The notes: generated by a model from the letters alone, not told the origin. Counted from the first letter of the stretch, positions 36,507 to 45,521 are shown. The stretch: 64,000 bases of DNA from Flavobacterium zhairuonense (GCF_004352915.1 NZ_SJSY01000062.1:25588-89587), one strand, 5' to 3'. Program-made: numbers and translations.

Positions 36507-36839
36507 TTATTTACTGAGTAATAAAATATCGTTTACAACGACTTCTGTAACATATCTTTTCTCTCCGTTTTTGTCGTCATAACTTCTGTGCGTTAACTTT
36601 CCTTCCACAGCAACCTCTTTGCCTTTTACTACATATTTTTCAATAATTTCGGCAACTTTTCCCCAAGCGGTCACACGATGCCATTCCGTCTGCTGTACTC
36701 TCTCGCCTTTTTCGTTTTTGTAATAATCATTTGTCGCAATGGTCAAATGTGCAAGCTTTTTACCGGTTTCTAATGTTTTAATCTCTGGATCATTTCCTAC
36801 ATTACCAATTAATTGTACTCTGTTTTTCATTTCATTCAT
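36507..36839 (-). CDS. ssb: Short single-stranded DNA-binding protein
   Basis: A 110-residue OB-fold SSB: NRVQLIGNVGNDPEIK, HLTIATNDYYKNEKGE, EWHRVTAWGKVAEIIEKYV, VEGKLTHRSY. It ends after the OB fold (VVNDILLLSK) and lacks the Gly/Gln-rich linker and the acidic tip that recruits repair proteins in standard SSB. It may be a paralogue of the main SSB. Confidence 0.88.
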   Translation of the reverse strand: MNEMKNRVQLIGNVGNDPEIKTLETGKKLAHLTIATNDYYKNEKGERVQQTEWHRVTAWGKVAEIIEKYVVKGKEVAVEGKLTHRSYDDKNGEKRYVTEVVVNDILLLSK

Positions 36840-36966
36840 GGCGTATATTGTTTTAATTTTTTATATCTGAATCTGTTTCTCAAATTCAACGATGCAAAGA
36901 TGTATCGGCTTTCAAAATTTATCCGGTTGCAAACTATTTACTTTCGGTTGTAACTATTTGTAAGCG

Positions 36967-36996
36967 TTTGTAAATGGAAATATTTTTGTATATTTG
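36967..36996 (+). promoter_or_regulatory. Promoter of the four-gene operon
   Basis: TTTG (36967-36970), an 18-base spacer and TATATTTG (36989-36996), 16 bases before the ATG. This is one of the best consensus matches in the window. Confidence 0.7.
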
Positions 36997-37012
36997 AGAT
37001 AAATCCTACGAT

Positions 37013-38542
37013 ATGCAAACAAAAATCAAAAAAGTTGAGCTTCGTAATTTGGAAATCGAAGACTACAAACAATTAAAAAATTCGATGATTCAATCCTATC
37101 CCGAAATGGCAAACTCCTATTGGGAATCTAAAGAGATTGAAAAGTTGCTAGGAATTTTTCCAGAAGGACAATTAGTAATTTTAGTTGACGGCAAAGTTGT
37201 AGGATCAGCATTATCTATTATTGTCGATGAAAAACTCGTGGACAAAAAACACAACTACAGCCAAATTCTCGGCGATTATACTTTTTCAACACATAACGAT
37301 GATGGCGACATTTTGTACGGAATCGATGTTTTCATTCATCCCAATTATCGAGGCCTTCGATTGGGGCGTCGTTTATATGATGCCCGCAAGGAACTTTGCG
37401 AGCAATTGAATCTAAAAGCTATTGTATTTGCTGGCCGAATCCCTAATTATGCGCAACATTCAAAAAAATTAACTCCCAAAAATTATATCGAAAAAGTAAA
37501 ACACAAAGAATTGTATGATCCTGTTCTTTCCTTTCAGTTGAGCAATGATTTCCATGTTTTAAGAATCATCAAAAACTATTTGGAAGGCGATGAAGAATCT
37601 AAAGAATTTGCTGTTTTACTGGAGTGGAACAATATTTATTATGAAGAAAATCCAAAATTGATCAATCTTGAAAAAAGCGTTATTCGTCTTGGCTTGATTC
37701 AATGGCAAATGCGCCAACTGAATAATCTGGAAGAATTTTTTGAGCAAGCTGAATTTTTTATTGACGTCGTTTCAGGTTACGGAAGTGATTTTGCTTTATT
37801 TCCAGAACTTTTCATCGCTCCACTAATGGCCGATTATAATCATCTATCCGAAGCTGAAGCCATTAGGGAACTTGCTCGATATACAGACTCAGTCAGAAAA
37901 CGTTTCCAGGAACTTTCAATTTCATACAATATCAATATCATCACCGGAAGCATGCCGTATATCGAAAACGGGAATTTATACAATGTCGGTTTTTTATGCA
38001 AAAGAGATGGAACTTCAGAAATGTACACCAAAATTCATATCACGCCGAATGAAGTCGTGCATTGGGGAATGAAAGGCGGTTCAGAATTCAAAACTTTTGA
38101 TACCGATTGCGGAAAAATTGGAATTTTGATTTGTTATGATGTTGAGTTTCCAGAGCTTTCGAGACTTTTGGCAGATGAAGGAATGAACATCCTTTTTGTT
38201 CCGTTTTTAACCGATACACAAAATGGTTATACTCGTGTCAAACATTGTTCGCAAGCACGTGCCATAGAAAATGAATGTTATGTTGCTATTGCCGGTTGCG
38301 TTGGAAATCTTCCAAAAGTAAATAACATGGATATTCAATATGCTCAAGCTTCTGTTTTTACGCCTTCCGATTTTGCTTTTCCAAGCAACGGAATCAAAGC
38401 CGAAGCTACTCCAAATACCGAAATGACGCTGATCGTCGATGTCGATTTAAATTTGCTGAAAGAGCTTCACGAACACGGAAGCGTACATACTCTAAAAGAC
38501 AGAAGAACAGATTTATATGAAATAAAAAAACTAAATTCATGA
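37013..38542 (+). CDS. GNAT acetyltransferase fused to a nitrilase-family hydrolase
   Basis: A 509-residue fusion. The N-terminal GNAT domain (about 5-160) has GIDVFIHPNYRGLRLGRRLYDARKE in the acetyl-CoA loop. The C-terminal carbon-nitrogen hydrolase domain (about 220-505) has the Glu-Lys-Cys triad: Glu in FALFPELF, Lys in MYTKIHIT, Cys in ILICYDVEFPE. Fusions of this kind are common in Bacteroidota; the amide substrate is unknown. The stop overlaps the next start (ATGA). Confidence 0.9.
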   Translation: MQTKIKKVELRNLEIEDYKQLKNSMIQSYPEMANSYWESKEIEKLLGIFPEGQLVILVDGKVVGSALSIIVDEKLVDKKHNYSQILGDYTFSTHNDDGDILYGIDVFIHPNYRGLRLGRRLYDARKELCEQLNLKAIVFAGRIPNYAQHSKKLTPKNYIEKVKHKELYDPVLSFQLSNDFHVLRIIKNYLEGDEESKEFAVLLEWNNIYYEENPKLINLEKSVIRLGLIQWQMRQLNNLEEFFEQAEFFIDVVSGYGSDFALFPELFIAPLMADYNHLSEAEAIRELARYTDSVRKRFQELSISYNINIITGSMPYIENGNLYNVGFLCKRDGTSEMYTKIHITPNEVVHWGMKGGSEFKTFDTDCGKIGILICYDVEFPELSRLLADEGMNILFVPFLTDTQNGYTRVKHCSQARAIENECYVAIAGCVGNLPKVNNMDIQYAQASVFTPSDFAFPSNGIKAEATPNTEMTLIVDVDLNLLKELHEHGSVHTLKDRRTDLYEIKKLNS

Positions 38543-38886
38543 AGACTTGCCTCGAATGCTCCGAAAAAATTGTTGGTAGAGAAGACAAAAAATTCTGTTC
38601 TGATAGCTGCCGAAATGCCTACAACAACAAAATAAACAAAGACAGTACAAATTTTATGCGCAATGTGAACAATAAATTACGCAAAAATTACCGTATTTTG
38701 GCTGAGTTAAATACGGACGGAAAATCTAAAGCAACAAGGGAAAAAATGATAAATAAAGGTTTTGATTTTGATTTCTTTACCAATATCTTGCAGACCAAAA
38801 CAGGGAACACCTACTATTTCCTGTATGACCAAGGATACCGCTCCTTAGACAATGATTATTTTATGCTAGTTAAAAAAGAAATATAG
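38539..38886 (+). CDS. Small zinc-ribbon protein
   Basis: A 115-residue protein with an N-terminal Cys4 site (CLEC at 4-7 and FCSDSC about 20-25) like the DUF2116 Zn-ribbon group, then a helical part and a tyrosine-rich C-terminus (KTGNTYYFLYDQGYRSLDNDY). Overlap with the previous gene by 4 bases shows coupling. Nucleic-acid binding is possible but not shown. Confidence 0.75.
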   Translation: MKTCLECSEKIVGREDKKFCSDSCRNAYNNKINKDSTNFMRNVNNKLRKNYRILAELNTDGKSKATREKMINKGFDFDFFTNILQTKTGNTYYFLYDQGYRSLDNDYFMLVKKEI

Positions 38887-38897
38887 TACTGTTCATC

Positions 38898-41288
38898 ATG
38901 AAAAAAAACCCCACCTCAATTCTTGGATTTCTTTGTGTATTAGGCATTTTGGGCATAATTTATGCCACAATGATGCCACAATATATCTCTCGGGAAGAAG
39001 AAGCATTGGCAGAATTCTCGACGGAAAGAGCCTTGAATCAGGTAGAAATTATTGCGCAAAAACCGCATTATGTAGGGTCAACAAATCATGAACTTGTTGC
39101 TAATTATTTAATACTTGAACTCAACCGAATAGGATTAGAAACTTCAATCCAAGAAGGTTTTACACTTAACGATAGAGGGCTTTTAGTAAAATCGAAAAAT
39201 ATTCTGGCTCGCATAAAGGGTTCAAATAACTCAAAAGCACTTTTATTACTTTCACACTACGACAGTGCGCCACATTCTTTTTCAAAAGGAGCAAGTGATG
39301 ATGCTTCTGGAGTTGCAACCATTCTAGAAGGCATTCGTGCTTTTTTATACGCAAAACAGCCACATAAAAACGACATTATAATCCTCTTTTCTGATGCCGA
39401 AGAATTAGGATTAAACGGCGCAGCGCTTTTTGTCAACAAACATCCATGGGCAAAAGATGTTGGTTTGGTGCTTAATTTTGAAGCTAGAGGTTCTTCAGGT
39501 CCAAGTTACATGCTGATGGAAACCAACCAAGGAAACAAAACTCTTGTGAAAGAATTTGCAAACGCAAAAGCTGCTTATCCAGTTTCAAACTCATTGATGT
39601 ATAGCATTTACAAAATGCTTCCAAACGATACCGATTTAACTGTTTTTAGAGAGCAAGGAAAAATTCAAGGTTTCAACTTTGCTTTTATCGACGGACACTA
39701 CAATTATCACACGCAGCAAGATGATGTACAACATTTAAACAAAACAACTCTTGCGCATCAAGGTTCCTATTTGATGCCTTTACTGAAATATTTCTCAAAT
39801 GCTGACTTGAATGCAACAGATTCTACTGAAGATGATGTGTATTTCAATATTCCGTTTTCATTCATCAGTTATCCATTTTCTTGGGTAATGCCAATGACAA
39901 TTATTGCTCTAGGATTATTGATTTTGTTCATTTTTATTGGAAAAGCCAAACATATAGTCAATTTCAGAGAAATTTTTAAAGGTTTTGTACCACTAATTGG
40001 TGCTATTTTGATTGCTGGCTTGGTAACTTTCTTGGGTTGGAAAATCGTTTTGGAAGTTTACCCTCAATATTCTGATTTATTAAACGGATTCACTTATAAC
40101 GGACACGCTTATATTGGAGCATTTGTAACTTTAAGTATTGCGATTTGCTTTGCATTCTATCATCATTTTTCGGAGACCAAAGCAACAATGAATCATTTTG
40201 TTTCGGCTTTACTTCTTTGGATCATCATAAATGGATTTGTTGCCAATAGTTTAGTTGGAGCAGGTTTCTTGATTGTTCCAGTTTATTTCGGAATAATTTT
40301 ATTCGGAATTTATGTTCTTACGGGACACAATAGTTTGGGTATTAATTTAGTTTTCTCAATTCCGGCCTTAGCTATCGTTGCTCCATTTATTGTAATGTTT
40401 CCTGTAGGTTTAGGGTTGAAAATTCTTTTTGGAAGTGCAATTCTTACTGTTCTCGTTTTCGGATTATTGCTTCCAATTTTTGGTGCATTTATCAAAAAAG
40501 GCGTTTGGACAATGTTATTCTTTGCCTTCTCAATTGGATTCTTTATTTATGCAGGATATCATTCTGGTTACGAACCTGGAAAAGCAAAATCAAACAGTTT
40601 GTTGTATGTTTATAATGCCAATACTAATTCTGCCGTTTGGACGACTTACGATGTAAATTTAGACGATTGGACCAAATCATATTTAGGCGAAAAAAATCAA
40701 AAAGCAGTTGGATTAAACAGTCTTCCGCTTGCCAGCAAGTACAATTCTGGTTTTACCTATAGCGCAATCGCGCCCGTTGTTGATCTTCAAAAACCAACAA
40801 TCTCTTTCTTAAGAGATAGCGTTATTGGAAATAAAAGATATTTAAAAATCAGAATTACGCCTAACCGAAAAGTAAACCGTTACGACATTTTTGCTAATCC
40901 GAAAATGACATTCTACAACTTTAGGGCAAATGGTGTTGCAACATCGGGAGAAAAAACAAATCGTCTTGAGCGAGAAGGTTCAAAAATATTATGCTATTAT
41001 GTAGTAGGCAACGAGCCACTTGAAATGGAATTTTACATCAATAAATCTTCAATTTTCGACATGGATTTAATTGAAAGCTCATTTGATTTAATGACAAATC
41101 CTTTATTGAAAGTAAAACCAAGAAGCGATTGGATGATGCCAACTCCTTTTGTATTGAATGACGCAGTTTTGGTTCAGCAAAAAATAAAAAGATACGTGGC
41201 GCCAGTTCCGCAAGTACCGGTTGCTCCTGTTACGGATAGTTTAACAGTAGCAAAAGACAGCATAAAACCTATTGTTCAACCACAATAA
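38898..41288 (+). CDS. M28-family zinc peptidase with membrane helices
   Basis: A 796-residue inner-membrane peptidase like the vacuolar Pff1 type. An N-terminal anchor precedes the M28 domain (about 50-300), whose metal ligands lie in LLSHYDSAP, GASDDASGVA, FSDAEELGLNGA, NFEARGSSG and DGHYNYHTQQDD. About eight helices follow (about 320-560), then a periplasmic beta domain (about 570-770). It probably trims peptides in the periplasm. It is the third gene of the operon. Confidence 0.9.
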   Translation: MKKNPTSILGFLCVLGILGIIYATMMPQYISREEEALAEFSTERALNQVEIIAQKPHYVGSTNHELVANYLILELNRIGLETSIQEGFTLNDRGLLVKSKNILARIKGSNNSKALLLLSHYDSAPHSFSKGASDDASGVATILEGIRAFLYAKQPHKNDIIILFSDAEELGLNGAALFVNKHPWAKDVGLVLNFEARGSSGPSYMLMETNQGNKTLVKEFANAKAAYPVSNSLMYSIYKMLPNDTDLTVFREQGKIQGFNFAFIDGHYNYHTQQDDVQHLNKTTLAHQGSYLMPLLKYFSNADLNATDSTEDDVYFNIPFSFISYPFSWVMPMTIIALGLLILFIFIGKAKHIVNFREIFKGFVPLIGAILIAGLVTFLGWKIVLEVYPQYSDLLNGFTYNGHAYIGAFVTLSIAICFAFYHHFSETKATMNHFVSALLLWIIINGFVANSLVGAGFLIVPVYFGIILFGIYVLTGHNSLGINLVFSIPALAIVAPFIVMFPVGLGLKILFGSAILTVLVFGLLLPIFGAFIKKGVWTMLFFAFSIGFFIYAGYHSGYEPGKAKSNSLLYVYNANTNSAVWTTYDVNLDDWTKSYLGEKNQKAVGLNSLPLASKYNSGFTYSAIAPVVDLQKPTISFLRDSVIGNKRYLKIRITPNRKVNRYDIFANPKMTFYNFRANGVATSGEKTNRLEREGSKILCYYVVGNEPLEMEFYINKSSIFDMDLIESSFDLMTNPLLKVKPRSDWMMPTPFVLNDAVLVQQKIKRYVAPVPQVPVAPVTDSLTVAKDSIKPIVQPQ

Positions 41289-41298
41289 CGCAATTAAA

Positions 41299-41718
41299 AT
41301 GGCAACAAATATTTCTACAATCATTTTGAATGCCCCAGTCGAAAAAGTATGGAATGCCTTGACAAATCCAGAATTGGTCAAACAATGGCAATACGGAAGT
41401 GATTTAATCACAGACTGGAAAACTGGTAACGAAATCAGATTTAGAAATGAATGGGAAGGCCAAGTTTTTGAGCAATGGGGAACAGTTTTAGAAGTTGTTC
41501 TCAACCAGAAAATCAAATATTCTTTGTTTTTTCCTAGGCCAGCATTGGAAGACAAACCAGAGAATTATTTCATAATGAACTATGTTTTAACGGAAGAAAA
41601 CCAGAAAACAAAACTCGAAATAATTCAAGAAGATAATCGCCCGGGAGCAATTCAAGAAGAACCACAAGGTGAAGAAAACCCAATTCTTCAAGGCCTGAAA
41701 GCTTTAATTGAGGCTTGA
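41299..41718 (+). CDS. SRPBCC (AHSA1-type) domain protein
   Basis: A 139-residue START-like protein: STIILNAPVEKVWNALTNPELVKQWQYG, then FRNEWEGQVFEQWGTVLEV and NYVLTEENQKTKLEIIQEDNR. AHSA1-like domains bind hydrophobic ligands or stimulate partners. The ATG at 41299 is used; an upstream TTG lies inside the peptidase gene. It ends the operon and is convergent with the rhodanese gene. Confidence 0.87.
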   Translation: MATNISTIILNAPVEKVWNALTNPELVKQWQYGSDLITDWKTGNEIRFRNEWEGQVFEQWGTVLEVVLNQKIKYSLFFPRPALEDKPENYFIMNYVLTEENQKTKLEIIQEDNRPGAIQEEPQGEENPILQGLKALIEA

Positions 41719-41727
41719 AAATAGGTA

Positions 41728-41764
41728 CAAAGGCGCAAAGGTTCAGAGGCACAAAGGCACAAAG
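41728..41764. repeat. Period-8 word array (CAAAG), left arm
   Basis: CAAAG-type words start at 41728, 41736, 41744 (CAGAG), 41752 and 41760, exactly 8 apart. They are followed by a hairpin and an inverted array at 41819-41855. Confidence 0.9.
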
Positions 41765-41769
41765 ATTAA

Positions 41770-41800
41770 AAAAGCACTATGAAAATAGTGCTTTTATTTT
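41770..41800. terminator. Two-way terminator
   Basis: AAAAGCACTAT pairs with ATAGTGCTTTT around GAAA, with A and T runs, between convergent genes and between two inverted word arrays. Confidence 0.88.
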
Positions 41801-41818
41801 TTAAATATGCTGAGAAAC

Positions 41819-41855
41819 CTTTGCCCCTTTGTCTCTTTGCACCTTTGAACCTTTG
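41819..41855. repeat. Period-8 word array (CTTTG), right arm
   Basis: CTTTG starts at 41819, 41827, 41835, 41843 and 41851, exactly 8 apart and in inverse orientation to the left array. It touches the stop codon of the rhodanese gene. Confidence 0.9.
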
Positions 41856-41857
41856 TT

Positions 41858-42253
41858 TCAACATGCACATTCGATTTTCAAACCTTGTTTTTCACCTTTT
41901 GTGCCTTCGGTTGCATAGCCGTCGATTTTCCACCACTCTAGTCCACCAATTAGCTCTTTTACTTTAAACCCTAATTTTGTCATATTCAAAGCTCCTTTTG
42001 TAGAGGCATTACAACCAATTCCAGTGCAATACGTCACATACAAAACATCTTTGTCCAAATGTTGCGTAGTTTCTAAATTCATTTCGCGATGCGGAATATT
42101 AATTGCATTCGGAATATGTTCTTCATCGTAGCCAAAAGCTCTTCGGGCATCTATCACGATTATTTTTTCGCCATTATTTAAAGCTTCAAATAAATCGGAT
42201 GGATCCATTTCAAATGCTAATTTGTTTTCATAATGTTTAATTTGTGCTTCCAT
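41858..42253 (-). CDS. Rhodanese-like sulfurtransferase
   Basis: A 131-residue single rhodanese domain: IVIDARRAFGYDEEHIPNAINIPHREM, then VLYVTYCTGIGCNAST with the active-site Cys in YCTG, and KVKELIGGLEWWKIDGY. It moves sulfane sulfur; the acceptor is unknown. The ATG at 42253 is used because a TACTTTTG promoter element at 42283-42290 lies between it and an earlier in-frame ATG at 42337. Confidence 0.87.
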   Translation of the reverse strand: MEAQIKHYENKLAFEMDPSDLFEALNNGEKIIVIDARRAFGYDEEHIPNAINIPHREMNLETTQHLDKDVLYVTYCTGIGCNASTKGALNMTKLGFKVKELIGGLEWWKIDGYATEGTKGEKQGLKIECAC

Positions 42254-42282
42254 AATATGTTGTTTTAAAGGTTTTGTTTTTC

Positions 42283-42290
42283 CAAAAGTA
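42283..42290 (-). promoter_or_regulatory. -7 element TACTTTTG for the rhodanese gene
   Basis: Matches TAnnTTTG on the minus strand, 30 bases before the ATG at 42253. It decides the start. Confidence 0.55.
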
Positions 42291-42398
42291 TAGCAGTTTA
42301 AACTCTGATAAAAACGAAAAGAATTCATCAAGAGCATTACTTTTTTTCATACAAAAGCCAATCTAAAATTTTGTTACTTTGTAGAAATACGTTTCAAA

Positions 42399-43301
42399 AT
42401 GGAAATACGCCACTTAAAATTGATAAAAGCAATTGTTGAAGAAGGAAGCATCACAAAAGCCATAGATAAACTTCATTTGACGCAATCGGCTTTAAGTCAT
42501 CAGCTCAAAGAAGCCGAATATCAATTGGGCACAGCCATCTTTTTAAGAACTAATAAAAAACTGGTACTCACAAAAGCGGGAGAAAAAATCTATGAACTCG
42601 CAAATGAAATCCTGAATAAACTCTCTGAAACACAAACCCAAATCAAACAAATGGTTTTTGGCGAATCTGGTGAAATCCGAATCAGTACAGAATGTTTCTC
42701 GAGTTATCATTGGCTTCCATCGGTTTTAAAACAGTTTCATCTTTTGTATCCGAATGTTGAATTGAAAATTATAATCGAGGCAACTCATATCCCACTTCAA
42801 AAACTCTTGGATAATACGATCGACATTGCCATTGTTAGCGATACCATTAAAGATAATAATATCAAATATACCGAGCTTTTTCAGGATGAAGTTGTAATGG
42901 TGGTTTCCGAAAATCATCCTTGGAAGGATAAAAAATATGTCGTTGCCGAAGATTTTTTAAATGAACATCTGATTATACATTCACTTCCGATGGAAACGGT
43001 TACCATTCACCAATTTCTTTTGGCTCCAGCCAAAGTAAATCCGAAGAAAATAACGCCAATGCCATTGACCGAAGCTTCTTTAGAAATGGTAAAAGCCGAC
43101 ATGGGCGTTATGTCAATGGCAAAATGGGCGCTTCAGCCACATTTAAAATCAAGTCCGATCAAAGCAATTAAAGTCGGTAAAAATGGTTTGAAGCGAAAAC
43201 ATTTCATCGCCACTCGAGCTAATGAAAATTATCCGGATTATTTCCATCATTTTATCAACTTTCTGCAAACCGAAATTAATCTACAATGGAATATTCAATA
43301 A
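42399..43301 (+). CDS. LysR-family transcriptional regulator
   Basis: A 300-residue regulator. The winged HTH is at the N-terminus (LKLIKAIVEEGSITKAIDKL, HLTQSALSHQLKEAE) and the effector domain follows (about 90-295). LysR proteins usually control a divergent neighbour; the rhodanese gene is divergent and its start is 145 bases away, so it is a candidate target. The end overlaps the GNAT gene by 16 bases. Confidence 0.9.
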   Translation: MEIRHLKLIKAIVEEGSITKAIDKLHLTQSALSHQLKEAEYQLGTAIFLRTNKKLVLTKAGEKIYELANEILNKLSETQTQIKQMVFGESGEIRISTECFSSYHWLPSVLKQFHLLYPNVELKIIIEATHIPLQKLLDNTIDIAIVSDTIKDNNIKYTELFQDEVVMVVSENHPWKDKKYVVAEDFLNEHLIIHSLPMETVTIHQFLLAPAKVNPKKITPMPLTEASLEMVKADMGVMSMAKWALQPHLKSSPIKAIKVGKNGLKRKHFIATRANENYPDYFHHFINFLQTEINLQWNIQ

Positions 43302-43735
43302 GAAATTGCGAAATCACAGATTTGCCTAAACTACTTATCTTAATCCAAAAACATGCAGCATTTGAAAAAGCCGAGTTTTCTCCGGAAGGAAAAGAAGAAG
43401 GTCTAAAAAACGCTTTATTTGGCCAAAATCCAAAACTATATTGTTTAGTTGTCGCTACAGAAGAAACCATTGTTGGTTATACCTCTTATACTTTTGATTT
43501 TTCGACTTGGAACGCGCAAAACTTTCTCTACATGGACTGTTTATTTTTAGAAGAAGAAGTACGAAGTTTTGGAATTGGTGAAATCTTAATCGAAAGATTA
43601 AAAGAAATCGGGAAACAAAACAATTGCGTCAACATTCAATGGCAAACTCCAGAATTTAATGAAAGAGCCATTAAATTTTATAACAGAATTGGCGCAAACG
43701 GAAAAGATAAAGTCCGATTTACGCTAACTTTGTAA
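43286..43735 (+). CDS. GNAT-family N-acetyltransferase
   Basis: A 149-residue single GNAT domain: SIRNCEITDLPKLLILIQKHA, VGYTSYTFDFSTW, NFLYMDCLFLEEEVRSFGIGEILIERLKEI and a C-terminal FNERAIKFYNRIGA. The pattern resembles spermidine/polyamine-type or diamine acetyltransferases; the substrate is unknown. It overlaps the LysR gene, so they are co-transcribed. Confidence 0.87.
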   Translation: MEYSIRNCEITDLPKLLILIQKHAAFEKAEFSPEGKEEGLKNALFGQNPKLYCLVVATEETIVGYTSYTFDFSTWNAQNFLYMDCLFLEEEVRSFGIGEILIERLKEIGKQNNCVNIQWQTPEFNERAIKFYNRIGANGKDKVRFTLTL

Positions 43736-43747
43736 AAATTAATCTCG

Positions 43748-43768
43748 CAAAGTCGCTAAGACGCAAAG
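43748..43768. repeat. Period-8 word array (CAAAG/CTAAG)
   Basis: CAAAG, CTAAG and CAAAG start at 43748, 43756 and 43764, exactly 8 apart, just after the GNAT gene. Confidence 0.75.
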
Positions 43769-43873
43769 TCTTTTTTATTTCACGCAGATTTTAAAAAGAT
43801 TTAAGCTGATATGCACAGATAATTATTTCAAATAAGATCTGTAAAAATCTGCCACATCTGCATGAAACAAAAC

Positions 43874-43910
43874 CTTTGAACCTCTGCCCCTTTGTTCCTT
43901 TGAACCTCAA
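43874..43910. repeat. Period-8 word array (CTTTG)
   Basis: Word starts at 43874, 43882 (CTCTG), 43890, 43898 and 43906 (CTCAA), exactly 8 apart, immediately before the epimerase gene start. With the array at 43748 it brackets the spacer in inverse orientation. Confidence 0.85.
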
Positions 43911-43918
43911 ATAAAAAA

Positions 43919-44734
43919 ATGACAAAAATAAGCATCCTTGGTTGTGGCTGGCTCGGCTTTCCTTTGGCAAAAAAACTGATTGAAAAAGGAAATTCGATAA
44001 ATGGCTCAACAACTTCAGAAAATAAACTCGCCATTTTAAAAGATTCAGGAATAAACCCGTTTTTAGTAACGCTTGAAAGCGAAAGCATATCTGAATCTAT
44101 TAATGCTTTTTTATCCGAAAGTGAAATCTTAATTATAGATATTCCGCCGAAATTAAGAGCTGCCGATCCAAATTCTAAAAAGAAAGATTTTGTAGAAAAA
44201 ATCAAAAATCTAATTCCGTTTATAGAGAAATCATCTATTACTAAAGTGCTTTTTGTAAGTTCAACTTCTGTTTACGGAGATGAAAATGATTTCATAAACG
44301 AAGAAACGGTTCCTAATCCTGAAACAGAAAGCGGCAAACAATTGCTTTTGACTGAGAATCTTCTTCAAAAAAACCAAAATTTCGAAACTACAATTCTACG
44401 TTTCGGAGGATTAATCGGTGAAGATCGTCATCCTGTGAAACATTTATCTGGAAAAGAAAACTTGGAAAATCCAGACGCTCCAATAAATTTAATTCACCTA
44501 AACGACTGCATCAGCATTATTGAAGAAATCATCAATCAGTCAAAATGGAATGAAGTTTTTAACGCCGTTGCGCCTTTTCATCCAACAAGAGAGGAATATT
44601 ATACGCAAAAAGCGATTAAAATGAATTTGCCAGAACCGAAATTCAGTTCTGAAAAATCGAATATTAAAAAGATTATTTCGAGTGAAAAAATTGAGACTGT
44701 TTTAAAATATAAATTTGAACTTAGCAATTACTAA
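43919..44734 (+). CDS. NAD(P)-dependent epimerase/reductase (SDR-like)
   Basis: A 271-residue Rossmann protein: ISILGCGWLGFPLAKKLI (GxGxxG) at the N-terminus, ILIIDIPPK, VLFVSSTSVYGDE with the SDR Tyr and Ser, and ILRFGGLIGEDRHP. It resembles the YeeZ-like group of atypical SDRs. No pathway neighbours point to a substrate. Confidence 0.82.
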   Translation: MTKISILGCGWLGFPLAKKLIEKGNSINGSTTSENKLAILKDSGINPFLVTLESESISESINAFLSESEILIIDIPPKLRAADPNSKKKDFVEKIKNLIPFIEKSSITKVLFVSSTSVYGDENDFINEETVPNPETESGKQLLLTENLLQKNQNFETTILRFGGLIGEDRHPVKHLSGKENLENPDAPINLIHLNDCISIIEEIINQSKWNEVFNAVAPFHPTREEYYTQKAIKMNLPEPKFSSEKSNIKKIISSEKIETVLKYKFELSNY

Positions 44735-44895
44735 AGCGATCAATTTCAGTCTTAGGGAAGTCGAAGGCCAGATAAAATTATAAACAAGCCAATAAAACTT
44801 AAATTACTTACATAACTTATATGGTTTAAAAAAACTTTGCGAACTTTGCGTATACCTTCGCGCCTTTGCGGTAAAAAAACTTTACGGTAAAATCT

Positions 44896-45372
44896 ATGGA
44901 AACAGTTTATATCAATTCGCCTTTAGGGATCACCAAAATTATTGGAGATGAAAACGGTATTGCTGTTATTTCTGTTTCTGATGTTGGAACAAATGAAGTC
45001 TCGGAAACTATACCAGAAGTTTTACAAGATGCGGTTTTGCAATTAAATGAATATTTTGAAGGCAAAAGAACCGATTTTGATCTCAAGTTAAATCCGCAAG
45101 GAACTGAATTTCAGCAAAAAGTCTGGAAAGCTTTACTAGAAATCCCATACGGAAAAACAGTAAGTTATATGGATCAGACCAAAAAACTGGGCGACATAAA
45201 AGCGATTCGAGCAGTAGCTTCAGCAAATGGCAAAAATCCGCTTTGGATTGTAGTTCCCTGCCACAGAGTCATTGGAACGAATGGATCTTTAACCGGCTAC
45301 GCAGGCGGATTGTCGCGCAAAAAGTGGCTTTTGGAACATGAAAGTCCAATTAAACAACAAAGTTTGTTTTAG
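44896..45372 (+). CDS. ogt: Methylated-DNA--protein-cysteine methyltransferase
   Basis: A 158-residue suicide alkyltransferase that removes alkyl groups from O6-alkylguanine. The active-site motif VVPCHRVIG is followed by SLTGYAGGLSRKKWLLEHE. FQQKVWKALLEIPYGKTVSY forms the DNA-binding helix. It lacks an Ada domain, so it is an Ogt-type enzyme. A period-9 GTG-word array follows it. Confidence 0.93.
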   Translation: METVYINSPLGITKIIGDENGIAVISVSDVGTNEVSETIPEVLQDAVLQLNEYFEGKRTDFDLKLNPQGTEFQQKVWKALLEIPYGKTVSYMDQTKKLGDIKAIRAVASANGKNPLWIVVPCHRVIGTNGSLTGYAGGLSRKKWLLEHESPIKQQSLF

Positions 45373-45376
45373 TTTG

Positions 45377-45404
45377 CCACGAATTCCACTAATTCCCACG
45401 AATA
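45377..45404. repeat. Word array (CCACGAATT), period about 9
   Basis: CCACG, CCACT and CCACG start at 45377, 45386 and 45396 with AATT or GAAT following each. The inverse of this array lies at 45522-45556. Confidence 0.7.
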
Positions 45405-45521
45405 TTCTTTATAACCTTTCGATTGATTAACTTTATAAAATATTAAGAAAATTCATTCAATTTTATATTTATGACAAATTAAAAAATCAAATTTGTGTAC
45501 ATTTATACCAAATAAAAAAAA

